Shown piece by piece: positions 26,959-36,532 of a stretch of 64,000 nucleotides of DNA. The stretch spans positions 403,001-467,000 of the forward strand of contig CALSTB010000005.1 of assembly GCA_943789165.1 (NCBI GenBank), read 5' to 3'. Each line of letters starts with the position of its first letter. Position 1 is the first letter of the stretch. The notes below the pieces were generated by a model. It had not been told where the DNA came from. It saw nothing but the letters and a program-made list of their open reading frames with translations, and made no database searches. This DNA is from an uncultured Bacteroidia bacterium (GTDB taxonomy: Bacteria > Bacteroidota > Bacteroidia > NS11-12g > UBA9320). A program made the translations under genes and the position numbers.

Positions 26959-26966
26959 TACTTTTG
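26959..26966 (+). promoter_or_regulatory. -7 element TACTTTTG of the heptose operon
   Basis: Perfect TAnnTTTG, 15 bases before the ATG of the first gene. It lies back to back with the tRNA promoter, so the intergenic region is divergent. Confidence 0.5.
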
Positions 26967-26981
26967 CAGCAAGAAATAGGT

Positions 26982-27209
26982 ATGAAATCTAAAAGTACAT
27001 TACTCCTGCTCGTCTTTGTTTTAAGCTTTACCAACTCAGCTTTCGCGTACTTAGACCCAGGATCAGGAAGTTATATTCTTCAAATGTTAATCGCTGGTAT
27101 TCTAGGTAGCTTGTACGCTATAAAGTTATACTGGGCGAAAATCGTGAACTTTTTTAAAGGCAATTCTTCAACAGAGGATGATTCTTTAGAAGATTCTGAC
27201 GATGACTAA
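26982..27209 (+). CDS. YLDPGSGS-type small membrane protein
   Basis: The 75-residue protein has a signal-like helix (LLLLVFVLSFTNSAFA) and then the sequence YLDPGSGSYILQMLI at the mature N-terminus. A second hydrophobic helix (AGILGSLYAIKLYW) follows, with an acidic tail (SLEDSDDD). Proteins opening YLDPGSGS recur beside methyltransferase and sulfatase-like genes in bacterial surface polysaccharide loci. The start at 26982 is chosen over an upstream in-frame start because it opens the signal helix. It overlaps the next gene by eight bases. Confidence 0.7.
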   Translation: MKSKSTLLLLVFVLSFTNSAFAYLDPGSGSYILQMLIAGILGSLYAIKLYWAKIVNFFKGNSSTEDDSLEDSDDD

Positions 27210-28566
27210 ATTAAACGCGTCGTTTAGAGACCCTGCAGGTTATATCTTTACATCTTCTCAAGGAGAGATACTCAGACAAATCAACCCAATAGGTGCTGCA
27301 GAATTTGATTTACTGCATTCTTCAGGATTGTATGAAGCATTAACGAAGAAAAACTACCTCATAAAGCATGAGGAAGTGAAAAATGTACATGCAGATGCGT
27401 ACAAAACAATCAAGCCCGGGCGTCTTCCTTTTGTTTCATATCCCTATGAATGGTCTTTTGGGCAACTTAAAGATGCTGCGCTATTAACGCTGTTCATTCA
27501 AAAAGCTGCCTTAAAGAAAGGCATGTCTTTAAAAGATGCTTCTGCCTATAATGTTCAATTTGTTCAAGGAAAACCAGTTTTCATCGACACACTATCTTTT
27601 GAAGTGTATGAAGAAGGCAAACCTTGGGTAGCCTACAAACAGTTCTGTCAACACTTTTTGGCTCCTGTTGCGCTGGCCGCATTAACTGACATAAGAACTA
27701 TGCAGTTGCTAAAGTCCAATATCGATGGAATTCCATTGGATTTGGCAGCGACCTTATTGCCAGGAACGACTAAGTTTAAGTTTTCTCTCGCAACCCATAT
27801 TCATTTACACGCCAAAACTCAGCAGAAATATGCTGGGAAGCAGACCAACCAAAAAGAAGGGAAAGGCGTTTCAAGAATGGCAATGCTTGGACTCATCGAC
27901 AATTTGGTGAATGCAATCAAAGGCATAAAATGGAACCCTAAAGGAACAGAGTGGGGTGAGTATTACACCTTTACCAACTATTCTGATTCTAGTTTCGACG
28001 AAAAGAAAAAACTAGTTGGCGACTATATAGATAAGGTCAACCCAAGATCTTTATGGGATTTGGGAGCAAACGATGGGACTTTCAGTTCTATCGCCGCCCT
28101 AAAAGGAATAGAAACAGTCGCGTTCGATATTGACCCAATTGCAGTCGAAAAGAATTATCGACGTGTAAAACATGATCATATTTCGATGTTGCCACTGCAA
28201 TTAGATCTAACCAATCCAAGTAATGCGATTGGGTGGGCACATGAAGAACGTGATAGTCTTGAAAACCGAGGACCGGCTGACGTAGTCATGGCCTTGGCAA
28301 TCATCCACCACATTTCAATAAGCAATAACGTTCCTTTACCTAAGGTGGCAGATTACTTGTCCAGACTTGGTAAACATGTAATCATTGAATTTGTACCAAA
28401 AGAAGATTCTCAAGTGAAAATTCTTCTCGCCACCCGGGAAGATATTTTCGTTGATTATCATATTGAAGGCTTTGAAAAAGCCTTCTCGGAATACTTCGAT
28501 GTTGTTCAAAAAAATAAAGTGGGGGATTCACTTCGAACGCTTTATCTCCTGAAATCCAAGCGATAA
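27202..28566 (+). CDS. Class I SAM-dependent methyltransferase of the YLDPGSGS cluster
   Basis: The 454-residue protein has an N-terminal region of about 230 residues lacking a known domain (PYEWSFGQLKDAALL). The Rossmann motif I follows at about 284-295 (LWDLGANDGTFSS), with an acidic motif II (VAFDIDPIAVEKN) and DVVMALAIIHHI. It probably methylates a glycan or its precursor. It overlaps the genes on both sides, which shows one operon. Acceptor unknown. Confidence 0.8.
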   Translation: MTKLNASFRDPAGYIFTSSQGEILRQINPIGAAEFDLLHSSGLYEALTKKNYLIKHEEVKNVHADAYKTIKPGRLPFVSYPYEWSFGQLKDAALLTLFIQKAALKKGMSLKDASAYNVQFVQGKPVFIDTLSFEVYEEGKPWVAYKQFCQHFLAPVALAALTDIRTMQLLKSNIDGIPLDLAATLLPGTTKFKFSLATHIHLHAKTQQKYAGKQTNQKEGKGVSRMAMLGLIDNLVNAIKGIKWNPKGTEWGEYYTFTNYSDSSFDEKKKLVGDYIDKVNPRSLWDLGANDGTFSSIAALKGIETVAFDIDPIAVEKNYRRVKHDHISMLPLQLDLTNPSNAIGWAHEERDSLENRGPADVVMALAIIHHISISNNVPLPKVADYLSRLGKHVIIEFVPKEDSQVKILLATREDIFVDYHIEGFEKAFSEYFDVVQKNKVGDSLRTLYLLKSKR

Positions 28567-30128
28567 TGTTTAAAAGTAAACCTTGGCATAGTATCTTTTT
28601 TGCGGCATTCCCGCCAATATTTCTATACTCTCAGAATATTGAAATCGTACGATTTGCCGATGTCATAAAACCTTTATTGGTCATTATTGGTGTGACAATT
28701 CTTTTAGTCGTTTTACTCAAATTTGTGTTTAAATCATGGGTGAAGGCAGGCGTGCTCGCCTCTTTGGTAATGCTGCTTGCTTTGAGTTTTGGACCTTATT
28801 ACGAACATTGCTATAGTTGGGAAATTCCTTTTTATCCTAAGAACATCCGCTGGGACCATAACTTTTATAAATGGTCGAGCTTGGCACTCATTACCCTAAC
28901 CTCTTGGAGGCTGGTAAAAGCAAAAGGGAAGCTCTTAAAACTAAACTCATTGTTAAATTTTGTATCCTTCACCTTACTCGCTTTCAGCGTTTTTAATATC
29001 GTTAACTTTACTAGAAAGTCAGCGACCACTGGTGATGCGTCATTTACGCAGCATGAGCAGGACACGGACACAAAAATTCAAGAAGAAAGACCAAGTATCT
29101 ATTACCTTGTAATGGATGCTTATACAAGCAATGGAGTACTTCAAGAATACTTCGACTTTGACAATTCAGAGTTTACAAATTACTTAAAAGACAAAGGCTT
29201 TTATGTAGCTGATAAAGCCATTTCAAATTATGGTCAAACGGTTTTGTCGATTCCATCGGCATTAAACATGTCGTACATAGACTCAATTGTTGACGTGTTG
29301 GGTGAAGACCACGAGAGCAGATGGCCCATGGCAGATGTACTCAACAACAACCGTGTACTTAATATTTTAAAAGGTCAGGATTATAAGTCAATTTCGTTTG
29401 ATGCTTCCATGTTCGAAGTAGTGTATCTTAAAGAAGCTGATATTTTTCATCAAACACCTGGCACAAAATTTAGCCTATACCAAAACGAATTGATGAATAT
29501 GTCCATCGTTCGTGCTTTTAACCGCCGTTTACCAATCGTAACCGCGTCTCCAGAAGACTTTCACCGAAAGAAAATATTAGAGGCTTTTAGGGTGATGGAA
29601 ACCATTCCAGAAAAACCTGAGCCATATTACGTGCATGGTCATGTGTTAGCGCCTCACCAACCGTTCTTGTTCGACAAAGATGGTAACCCAGTTCAGCCTG
29701 GACACAACTATAATATCTGGTTGCCTTTAGATTCGAATACAGATAACTCGTATTACAAAAAAGGGTACATTGAGCAGCTACAGTTTGTCAATAAAAAGCT
29801 TATGCACTTGATTGATAAGGTGTTAGCTGAATCAAAAGTGCCTCCGATTATCATCATACAAGGAGATCATGGCAGTTGTTCCGAATTAAGGAATCACCAT
29901 GGTTTTGAAAACAATGATTTTAAAGAGCGATTTTCTATCATCAATGCCTATTATTTCCCTGATCAAGAGTATTCGATGCTGTATGACAGCATTAGTCCTG
30001 TAAACTCGTTCAAGGTAGTCATGAACAAATTCTTCGACGGTGATTATACCTTAGAGCCAGATAGAGCCTATTATTCCGACTGGGATTTTCCGTATCGTTT
30101 AGTTGACGTTACCGACAGTATTCGGTAA
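28566..30128 (+). CDS. Membrane-anchored sulfatase/phosphoethanolamine-transferase-like protein
   Basis: The 520-residue protein starts with about four membrane segments (residues 10-150). A periplasmic alkaline-phosphatase-fold domain follows. YYLVMDAYTSNG at about 178-190 supplies the metal-binding Asp and a Thr/Ser where the nucleophile would be. IIIIQGDHGS at about 426 is the second metal motif. This layout suits transfer or removal of a phospho- or sulfo-group on a glycan or lipid outside the inner membrane. Its start overlaps the methyltransferase stop by one base. Confidence 0.7.
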   Translation: MFKSKPWHSIFFAAFPPIFLYSQNIEIVRFADVIKPLLVIIGVTILLVVLLKFVFKSWVKAGVLASLVMLLALSFGPYYEHCYSWEIPFYPKNIRWDHNFYKWSSLALITLTSWRLVKAKGKLLKLNSLLNFVSFTLLAFSVFNIVNFTRKSATTGDASFTQHEQDTDTKIQEERPSIYYLVMDAYTSNGVLQEYFDFDNSEFTNYLKDKGFYVADKAISNYGQTVLSIPSALNMSYIDSIVDVLGEDHESRWPMADVLNNNRVLNILKGQDYKSISFDASMFEVVYLKEADIFHQTPGTKFSLYQNELMNMSIVRAFNRRLPIVTASPEDFHRKKILEAFRVMETIPEKPEPYYVHGHVLAPHQPFLFDKDGNPVQPGHNYNIWLPLDSNTDNSYYKKGYIEQLQFVNKKLMHLIDKVLAESKVPPIIIIQGDHGSCSELRNHHGFENNDFKERFSIINAYYFPDQEYSMLYDSISPVNSFKVVMNKFFDGDYTLEPDRAYYSDWDFPYRLVDVTDSIR

Positions 30129-30158
30129 ATCTTTCTCCTATTTTGCACCTTAGCCCAC

Positions 30159-30166
30159 TATATTTG
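30159..30166 (+). promoter_or_regulatory. -7 element TATATTTG before hddA
   Basis: Perfect TAnnTTTG, followed by AGGCG and the ATG at 30172. It would start a leaderless transcript inside the operon; an earlier TATTTTG at 30140 is a possible alternative. Confidence 0.45.
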
Positions 30167-30171
30167 AGGCG

Positions 30172-31197
30172 ATGATTATTAGAAGCAAAGCGCCTTTGCG
30201 TTTAGGTTTGGCTGGTGGTGGAACGGATGTGAGTCCATTCGCCGATTTGTATGGTGGTAGCATTTTAAATGCGACTATCAATTTATATGCGCATGCGACC
30301 ATCATTCCAAACGACAACAATACAATTGAGTTGATCGCCTTAGATCAAGACAAAAGGCAAAGTCATGATTCATCATTGAATTTAGAGCTTGACGGACAAC
30401 TGGATTTGCTGAAAGGCGTGTATAACCGAATCGCTAAAGACTATCTTGACAAACCATTGTCATTCACCTTGCAAACCCATGTCGACGCACCTCCAGGTTC
30501 TGGATTAGGTTCTTCGTCGACCCTAGTGGTTGCGATTATAGGTGCCTTTGCACATTGGTTAAAACTACCTCTAGGAGAATACGATGTGGCCCATCTCGCC
30601 TATGAAATTGAGCGGATTGAGCTTGGCTTAGCCGGTGGTCGACAAGACCAATACGCGGCTACGTTTGGTGGTTTTAATTTTATGGAGTTTTATAAAGACG
30701 ATAAAGTAATTGTCAATCCTTTACGTATTAAAACGAAATATGTAAACGAACTTCAAAACAATATGGTTCTGTTTTATACTGGTACAAGTAGAGAGTCAGC
30801 AACAATTATTGATAAACAGGCTTCTGCCATCAACAAAAACGCACAAGAACAGATTGACGCAACACTCATGGTAAAGGAACAAAGTGTCAAAATGAAGGAA
30901 GCTCTTTTACGTGGGGAGCTTGATAAAATTGGGCATATTCTAAATGTTGGTTGGGAGCATAAAAAGAGAATGGCTGAAGGGATAACCAACTCTGAAATTG
31001 AAATGATGTATAAAACAGCTATGGATGCTGGAGCCAATGGCGGAAAGATTTCTGGTGCTGGTGGTGGTGGTTTTATGTTTTTTTATTGTCCAAACAACAC
31101 ACGGTACGAAGTCATCAAAGCCATTTCGAAGCTCAATGTAAAAGTGACCTCTTATGAGTTCGCAATGTCTGGTTTGTATAGTTATTCCATAGACTAA
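30172..31197 (+). CDS. hddA: D-glycero-alpha-D-manno-heptose 7-phosphate kinase homologue
   Basis: The 341-residue protein is a GHMP kinase. It begins MIIRSKAPLRLGLAGGGTDV, has the ATP loop PPGSGLGSSSTLVVA at about 106-120, and a C-terminal GGKISGAGGGGFMFF. In characterised systems HddA phosphorylates heptose 7-phosphate at C1 to the 1,7-bisphosphate, for GDP-heptose used in S-layer glycans and O-antigens. It is followed immediately by hddC and gmhB. Other sugar-1-kinases of this fold cannot be excluded. Confidence 0.82.
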   Translation: MIIRSKAPLRLGLAGGGTDVSPFADLYGGSILNATINLYAHATIIPNDNNTIELIALDQDKRQSHDSSLNLELDGQLDLLKGVYNRIAKDYLDKPLSFTLQTHVDAPPGSGLGSSSTLVVAIIGAFAHWLKLPLGEYDVAHLAYEIERIELGLAGGRQDQYAATFGGFNFMEFYKDDKVIVNPLRIKTKYVNELQNNMVLFYTGTSRESATIIDKQASAINKNAQEQIDATLMVKEQSVKMKEALLRGELDKIGHILNVGWEHKKRMAEGITNSEIEMMYKTAMDAGANGGKISGAGGGGFMFFYCPNNTRYEVIKAISKLNVKVTSYEFAMSGLYSYSID

Positions 31198-31892
31198 TGC
31201 CAGCTGAAGCAATTGTACTGGCAGGTGGAAAAGGAACACGGTTACAGTCCGTAATTTCCAATATCCCAAAACCTATGGCGCCTGTAGCCAATAAACCTTT
31301 CTTAACTTATATTTTAGAACAAATTTGTGCAACAGAAATTGTTGATGTGAAGTTGTCGGTGGGATATAAATACGACGTAATTCGAAGCTACTTCGGCTCT
31401 CGGTATAAACACCTTCACTTAGGGTACGTGGTTGAAAACGAACCACTGGGTACAGGTGGTGGCATCAGACTGGCAGCTGAATCTTGTTCTTCAAATACGC
31501 TGTTAATTTGTAATGGAGATACCTTTTTTGGAATCGATATAGAGCGATTTATCAATCAACATGTAAGTCACAATAATGGCATGACCATTGCACTGAAACA
31601 TATGGAAATGGTGAATCGATATGGCATGGTTGAAATTGAAGATTTTAGAGTCTTAGGATTCACGGAAAAATCCAACGATTTAAAATCAGGTTGGATAAAT
31701 GGCGGACTGTATGCATTAGATCGTAACGTGTTTTTAAATAACACCAAGCCTGGACAATTTTCAATGGAATTGGACTTTATGGAAAAGATGGTTGGTGAAA
31801 TAAAGATAGAAGGTTTTAAGTCGGAAGATTATTTCATCGATATCGGCATTCCAGAGGACTATCAAAAAGCAAACGAATACTTTGGAAAATAA
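31197..31892 (+). CDS. hddC: D-glycero-alpha-D-manno-heptose 1-phosphate guanylyltransferase homologue
   Basis: The 231-residue nucleotidyltransferase has the signature LAGGKGTRLQ at about residues 7-16, KPMAPVANKPFL, and ICNGDTFF. In the GDP-heptose pathway HddC joins GMP to heptose 1-phosphate. It overlaps hddA by one base and gmhB by eleven, so all three are translated together. Nucleotide preference (GTP rather than dTTP or UTP) is taken from context. Confidence 0.78.
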   Translation: MPAEAIVLAGGKGTRLQSVISNIPKPMAPVANKPFLTYILEQICATEIVDVKLSVGYKYDVIRSYFGSRYKHLHLGYVVENEPLGTGGGIRLAAESCSSNTLLICNGDTFFGIDIERFINQHVSHNNGMTIALKHMEMVNRYGMVEIEDFRVLGFTEKSNDLKSGWINGGLYALDRNVFLNNTKPGQFSMELDFMEKMVGEIKIEGFKSEDYFIDIGIPEDYQKANEYFGK

Positions 31893-32448
31893 AATACATG
31901 TAGATACTTCATGGACACTGTTTCTTGACAGAGATGGTGTAATCAATAAAAGATTGGTGGATGACTATGTAAAACATTGGGGCGAGTTTGAGTTTCTCGA
32001 AAAAGTCCCGGAAACCATTGCTTATTGTGCTAAACTATTCGGTACCATCGTCGTTGTTACTAACCAACAAGGAATAGGAAAAGGGTTGATGACTGAAGAA
32101 GATTTGACTGATATTCACAATAACATGAAAAGTCAGATTGAATCCGCCGGAGGCCGAATTGATAAAGTATACTTTTGTCCCAAGCTAAAAACAGAACAGC
32201 CTAATTGTAGGAAACCTTTGCCATACATGGGTTACGCGGCTCAGAAAGACTTTCCGCAAATTGATTTTAAGAAGAGTATTATGGTAGGAGATTCTGATTC
32301 TGATATGGAATTTGGCAGTGCTTTAGGGATGACAAATATTTTCATTACACCAGAGTCGAATAAAAGTGATGCAAATCTTACAGGGTTCAAGACAACAAAA
32401 CTGTGTGATTTGACGTCTATTTTACAAGATAAAGGAAGTTCTAAATAA
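31882..32448 (+). CDS. gmhB: D-glycero-D-manno-heptose 1,7-bisphosphate 7-phosphatase
   Basis: The 188-residue HAD phosphatase has the nucleophile loop FLDRDGVIN (Asp16, Asp18), the phosphate-binding VVTNQQGIGKG and MVGDSDSDMEF. Cysteines in YFCPKL and NCRKPLP match the GmhB zinc loop. The start is a TTG at 31882 inside hddC. It removes the C7 phosphate before HddC acts. The first pathway enzyme, the isomerase GmhA, is not in this window. Confidence 0.85.
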   Translation: MENKIHVDTSWTLFLDRDGVINKRLVDDYVKHWGEFEFLEKVPETIAYCAKLFGTIVVVTNQQGIGKGLMTEEDLTDIHNNMKSQIESAGGRIDKVYFCPKLKTEQPNCRKPLPYMGYAAQKDFPQIDFKKSIMVGDSDSDMEFGSALGMTNIFITPESNKSDANLTGFKTTKLCDLTSILQDKGSSK

Positions 32449-32495
32449 CATAAAACCGCTGAATTTGTTGTACTTTGTAAAATCCGGTTAGCGAC

Positions 32496-35400
32496 TTGAA
32501 ATTCATAACGAAACATATTACCCTCTTATTGGCAATACTTGCGTTTGCTGGTATTTCGAAGTCGAGTGCAACGCATTTGGTGGGTGGGTACATGAGTTAC
32601 AAGTTTGTCCGAACAGAAGCCAACAACGACAAAACCTTCAGAATTGCTTTAACTTTATTCCGAGATGTGGAGCAAAGTACGGTTGATTTCGATGATGAAA
32701 TTGAAATAGGCATCTACCTTAACAACGCAGAAAGAGACCGCAATCAATTATTAAAAGTTAAGATATTAACGCGTCAATTGGTAACCCCTCCGGGAAGTGA
32801 AGAGTGTGATTACTACTCAGATAAAAAGATTCAAATGGGTTATTATGAACGTAACGTAACCTTAGAGGCCTATCCACAAGGGTATCACGTGTACTTCGTT
32901 CGATGTTGTAGAAACATTCAAAACAACCTAACCTTAGGCAGCAGCGGTGAGCCAGATCAAGGTCAAACCTATTACTGTTTTATCCCAAACCCAGCACTTG
33001 AGAACAGCAGTCCGTTTTTTAGCGGTGTGCCAAGTCCGTACATGTGTAACAACGATACAAACACCTTCCTAAACCGTGCGATTGACCCTGACGGTGATTC
33101 TTTGGTGTATAGAATGGTGCGACCATATCAAGGTGGTGACATAGGACAAAACGCGTCGAAGCCAATTCCGCCAACAAAACTTTCTCTGCCAATAGATACG
33201 GTTGAGTACCGAGTTGGATACCACAACAACAGACCGTTCGGTGCTGGAGGCATCTCAACGGTTGATCCACAAAATGGTCTTACAACCTTGCTATCACAAG
33301 AAATTGGAAGTTTCGTTATTGCCATTGAAGTAGAGGAATACAGGAATGGGGTTCTATTGAGTCGAGTCCGACTCGACATGCAAATATTGGTACTAGATTG
33401 TCCGCCAAACAAAAAACCAGTCGTCTCGAATGACGGAGGCCGGTATTTTGAAATTGAAGCCGGCGAACGACTCTGTTTTAAAGTTCGAGGTGATGACCCA
33501 GATGTCGCACCGACCCAGTCAGTCACGATTTATGGAACAGGTGATATTTTAAGTGGCGAAAACGGTGTCAAGCCACCGAAAGCAACGATGCTGACCAGAA
33601 CGGCTAGACAAAGTGTTGAAACCGAATTTTGCTGGACACCTTCTTGCGACCATGCGCGTGACAAACCATATGTAGTAACTTTCTCGGCTCAAGATGATGG
33701 TTGCCCACCGAAATACGACAACTATAACATTCAAATAAAAGTCAACAAGTTTAAAGGCTCGGATGAGATATTCGGTCCACAAAAAGTGTGCGCTACAAGT
33801 AGTTACGAATACGCTTTTGATGCAGTGAACCCGAAACCCAATAGTACTTTTTGGTGGGGAGCGACAAACGCCACCATAATTGGCGATTCGACAAAAGAGT
33901 CAGTCACCTTAACGTTCAACGGGACTGGCAATGCGGTAATTCGTATGGTTGAAATTAGCCAATATGGTTGTCCAGGCGATACGGTTGATTTTACGGTCGA
34001 GTTGATTCCATCACCACAAACACCAATAATTTCAGGAAAAGATACCGTTTGTTTGGGAGAACAAGACGTGACATATACGACGCCTACTACTGCAGGTTCT
34101 ACTTATCGGTGGTTGTTACCGGATGGCTCCATTGGAGTGAGTACTGGTGGAAGCATGGATTATTCGTGGGATCAATTGGGAGATTTTGTTTTGTCCATAA
34201 TCGAAACGAACAAAGAAGGCTGCCGCAGTGATACTGGCAGGTTTGATGTGAATGTAAGGAAACCTAGTCCAGGTTTAAATGGACCTCTTTCCGTATGTCC
34301 AAATTCAACCGGTATTGTTTACAAAGGAGTTGGAAGTTCCGGATCTAGTTATACTTGGACCGTTTCAGGGGGGACGCAGGCAAGTGGAGGAAATACCAAA
34401 GACATTACAATTGATTGGGGCGATGAAGGCCTTGGAACAATCACAATTGTGGAAACGGATAAATGGGGTTGCGTTAGTGATGTAATCGCTTTAGATGTTG
34501 AGAAGACCTATAATTTGAAAGGATACAAGCCAACTGGAGATACGTCGGTTTGTGAGTTTGATGCAAACGTACCATACAAGGTACTCGCCTCAAATGGTTC
34601 AACATATTCGTGGTTTATTTCAGGAGGTAGCCAAGTTTCTGGCGATTCAACACCAAACATTGAAGTAACTTGGGGTGCTACCGGTTCTGGAGAAGTAGCA
34701 GTACAACAAACGGCTTACGACGCAGTAAACGACAAGCAATGTTTAAGTCCTATCATGCGTTTGCCCGTGATAATCAATCCAATACCAACGGCAGATGAAA
34801 TTGAAGGTGATTTTGATTTTTGTCAAGGCGATCAAAAACGAACATATACCGTTAACGGATTTACTGGGTCAACATATGTATGGTTTGTAAATGGAAATTC
34901 GAATGGAATTAAAGGACAAGGCACAAACCAGATAGAAGTGGTCTGGCCCGATGCGGGGAACTTCACAATGTCGGTGACTGAATTGTCGAAAGATTCATGC
35001 CCAGGAACTTCTATTGATACCTTCGTTGTGGTTCATCCAAAACCAGTGGCGGATTCTATACAAGGTAAATTCATTCATTGTTTCCCAGACATAAATCAAA
35101 CAGATTATACCATATCAGGATATCCAAACTCGACGTACAATTGGCAAGTCACCAATGGTACATTTACACCAACCTCAGGTAATTCAATTAAGGTGGATTG
35201 GAATCCTACAGGTTACGGACTTATTTCTGTTGTAGAAACATCTGAATTTGGTTGCGTTGGAGATACCGTGCAGTTACCGGTTTATATAAACAACATTGAA
35301 CTCGATCTAGACCGTATTTCGATTGGCTTCCCTGATGATCGATTACACAGCGAATGGAGATTAATAAATGATGACTTAACCTCTAGTCCGTTTGAAATTC

Positions 35401-36113
35401 AAAAGCGCTCATATGGCGTTGAAGTGGTTTGGAACACAGTAGGGCAGGAGTACTATAATAACTTTACAGAAACAAATCTTAATACAGATGTGAATCCATT
35501 TGAAATTCAAGTGAAAACTACAGACCTGTGTGGCAATGAAGTGTTCTCGGAAATACATCGTAGTATTTTATTAACCGGTCAACAAGACCCTGATGATTTT
35601 TCTTTAAACCTCGACTTTACTCCATATGTCGGTTGGGACAACGGCGTTGACTACTATGATTTATATAGAAGTAAAAACGAAGACCGAAGTTTGAACTTAA
35701 TGATGCGTATTGTGCCTGGTGACGCTATAAGCATACCTGGTAATAGTCAAGACTACAGACAATGTTTTAGGGTAAAAGCAACTGAATTAGGTGGCCAAGA
35801 CAAGACTTCATGGAGTAACGAAATTTGTTTCTTCTTCAGTCCTAATGTGTATGTACCAACGGCATTTAGTCCAAATAAGGATGGATTAAATGAAACATTT
35901 CATCCTGTAAGCGTTGCCGTGAAAGATTATAAGCTCACTGTTTTTAACCGATGGGGTGAGCAAATATTTGTGACGCAGAATCAAGAAGAAGGGTGGGATG
36001 GAACCTATAAAAACGTGGAATCACAGTCAGGGATTTATATGTATTTGGTTAATTTCTCAGATAGTGAAGGCAAACAGTATAGAAAATCAGGTACGGTTCA
36101 ATTGATGCGTTAA
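32496..36113 (+). CDS. Large Ig/PKD-repeat surface protein with type B T9SS sorting domain
   Basis: The 1205-residue protein starts at a TTG with a signal peptide (LLLAILAFAGISKSSA) and the HLVGGYMSYKF opening seen in many gliding-associated proteins. At least six Ig-like repeats follow, each with GSTYxW and a later TVTxxG or VVETSEFGC pattern (about residues 480-930). A fibronectin-like part and the CHU_C sorting domain end it: PTAFSPNKDGLNETF, VFNRWGEQIF, GWDGTYKN. It is expected on the cell surface through type IX secretion; adhesion or gliding is inferred. Confidence 0.85.
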   Translation: MKFITKHITLLLAILAFAGISKSSATHLVGGYMSYKFVRTEANNDKTFRIALTLFRDVEQSTVDFDDEIEIGIYLNNAERDRNQLLKVKILTRQLVTPPGSEECDYYSDKKIQMGYYERNVTLEAYPQGYHVYFVRCCRNIQNNLTLGSSGEPDQGQTYYCFIPNPALENSSPFFSGVPSPYMCNNDTNTFLNRAIDPDGDSLVYRMVRPYQGGDIGQNASKPIPPTKLSLPIDTVEYRVGYHNNRPFGAGGISTVDPQNGLTTLLSQEIGSFVIAIEVEEYRNGVLLSRVRLDMQILVLDCPPNKKPVVSNDGGRYFEIEAGERLCFKVRGDDPDVAPTQSVTIYGTGDILSGENGVKPPKATMLTRTARQSVETEFCWTPSCDHARDKPYVVTFSAQDDGCPPKYDNYNIQIKVNKFKGSDEIFGPQKVCATSSYEYAFDAVNPKPNSTFWWGATNATIIGDSTKESVTLTFNGTGNAVIRMVEISQYGCPGDTVDFTVELIPSPQTPIISGKDTVCLGEQDVTYTTPTTAGSTYRWLLPDGSIGVSTGGSMDYSWDQLGDFVLSIIETNKEGCRSDTGRFDVNVRKPSPGLNGPLSVCPNSTGIVYKGVGSSGSSYTWTVSGGTQASGGNTKDITIDWGDEGLGTITIVETDKWGCVSDVIALDVEKTYNLKGYKPTGDTSVCEFDANVPYKVLASNGSTYSWFISGGSQVSGDSTPNIEVTWGATGSGEVAVQQTAYDAVNDKQCLSPIMRLPVIINPIPTADEIEGDFDFCQGDQKRTYTVNGFTGSTYVWFVNGNSNGIKGQGTNQIEVVWPDAGNFTMSVTELSKDSCPGTSIDTFVVVHPKPVADSIQGKFIHCFPDINQTDYTISGYPNSTYNWQVTNGTFTPTSGNSIKVDWNPTGYGLISVVETSEFGCVGDTVQLPVYINNIELDLDRISIGFPDDRLHSEWRLINDDLTSSPFEIQKRSYGVEVVWNTVGQEYYNNFTETNLNTDVNPFEIQVKTTDLCGNEVFSEIHRSILLTGQQDPDDFSLNLDFTPYVGWDNGVDYYDLYRSKNEDRSLNLMMRIVPGDAISIPGNSQDYRQCFRVKATELGGQDKTSWSNEICFFFSPNVYVPTAFSPNKDGLNETFHPVSVAVKDYKLTVFNRWGEQIFVTQNQEEGWDGTYKNVESQSGIYMYLVNFSDSEGKQYRKSGTVQLMR

Positions 36114-36532
36114 TGAAACAAGTAATTCCTTTATTGATTCTCCTCTTGGGATTTCAATCCTGCAAGCAGTCTACAGATGATGATGTATCTATAGAAATTG
36201 AATGTCCTAAAGCGCAAATCACCAGTACTGCGGCATTTGACAATTTAGCTGCTCAATCATTCGAATTAACAGGCCATAAATTGGTAGGGAACTCACTTAG
36301 ATTATCTCTAGCATTAAGTGGCTGTAGTTTTCAGCGCAATTTTCGATTAGTGGTGGATGAAGCGAAAGCAAAGTCGTTGCCGCCTCAACAGCAAGCCAAG
36401 TTGGTATTCGACGCACAAAGCTGTCAAGCCTATTTTGAATTCGAGATATGTTTCGACGTTTCAGATATAGAACGTCCAACGATACTGAAGCTACCTACCT
36501 CAGGAGGCATAAAACGCATCGAGCTTAATTGA
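36113..36532 (+). CDS. Small putative lipoprotein
   Basis: The 139-residue protein overlaps the stop of the surface protein by one base, so they form a unit. Its signal ends LGFQSC (Cys at about 16). The mature part has two Cys (SGCSF, QSCQAYF) and an EFEICFDVSD stretch. Family unknown. It converges on rsmG. Confidence 0.6.
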   Translation: MKQVIPLLILLLGFQSCKQSTDDDVSIEIECPKAQITSTAAFDNLAAQSFELTGHKLVGNSLRLSLALSGCSFQRNFRLVVDEAKAKSLPPQQQAKLVFDAQSCQAYFEFEICFDVSDIERPTILKLPTSGGIKRIELN

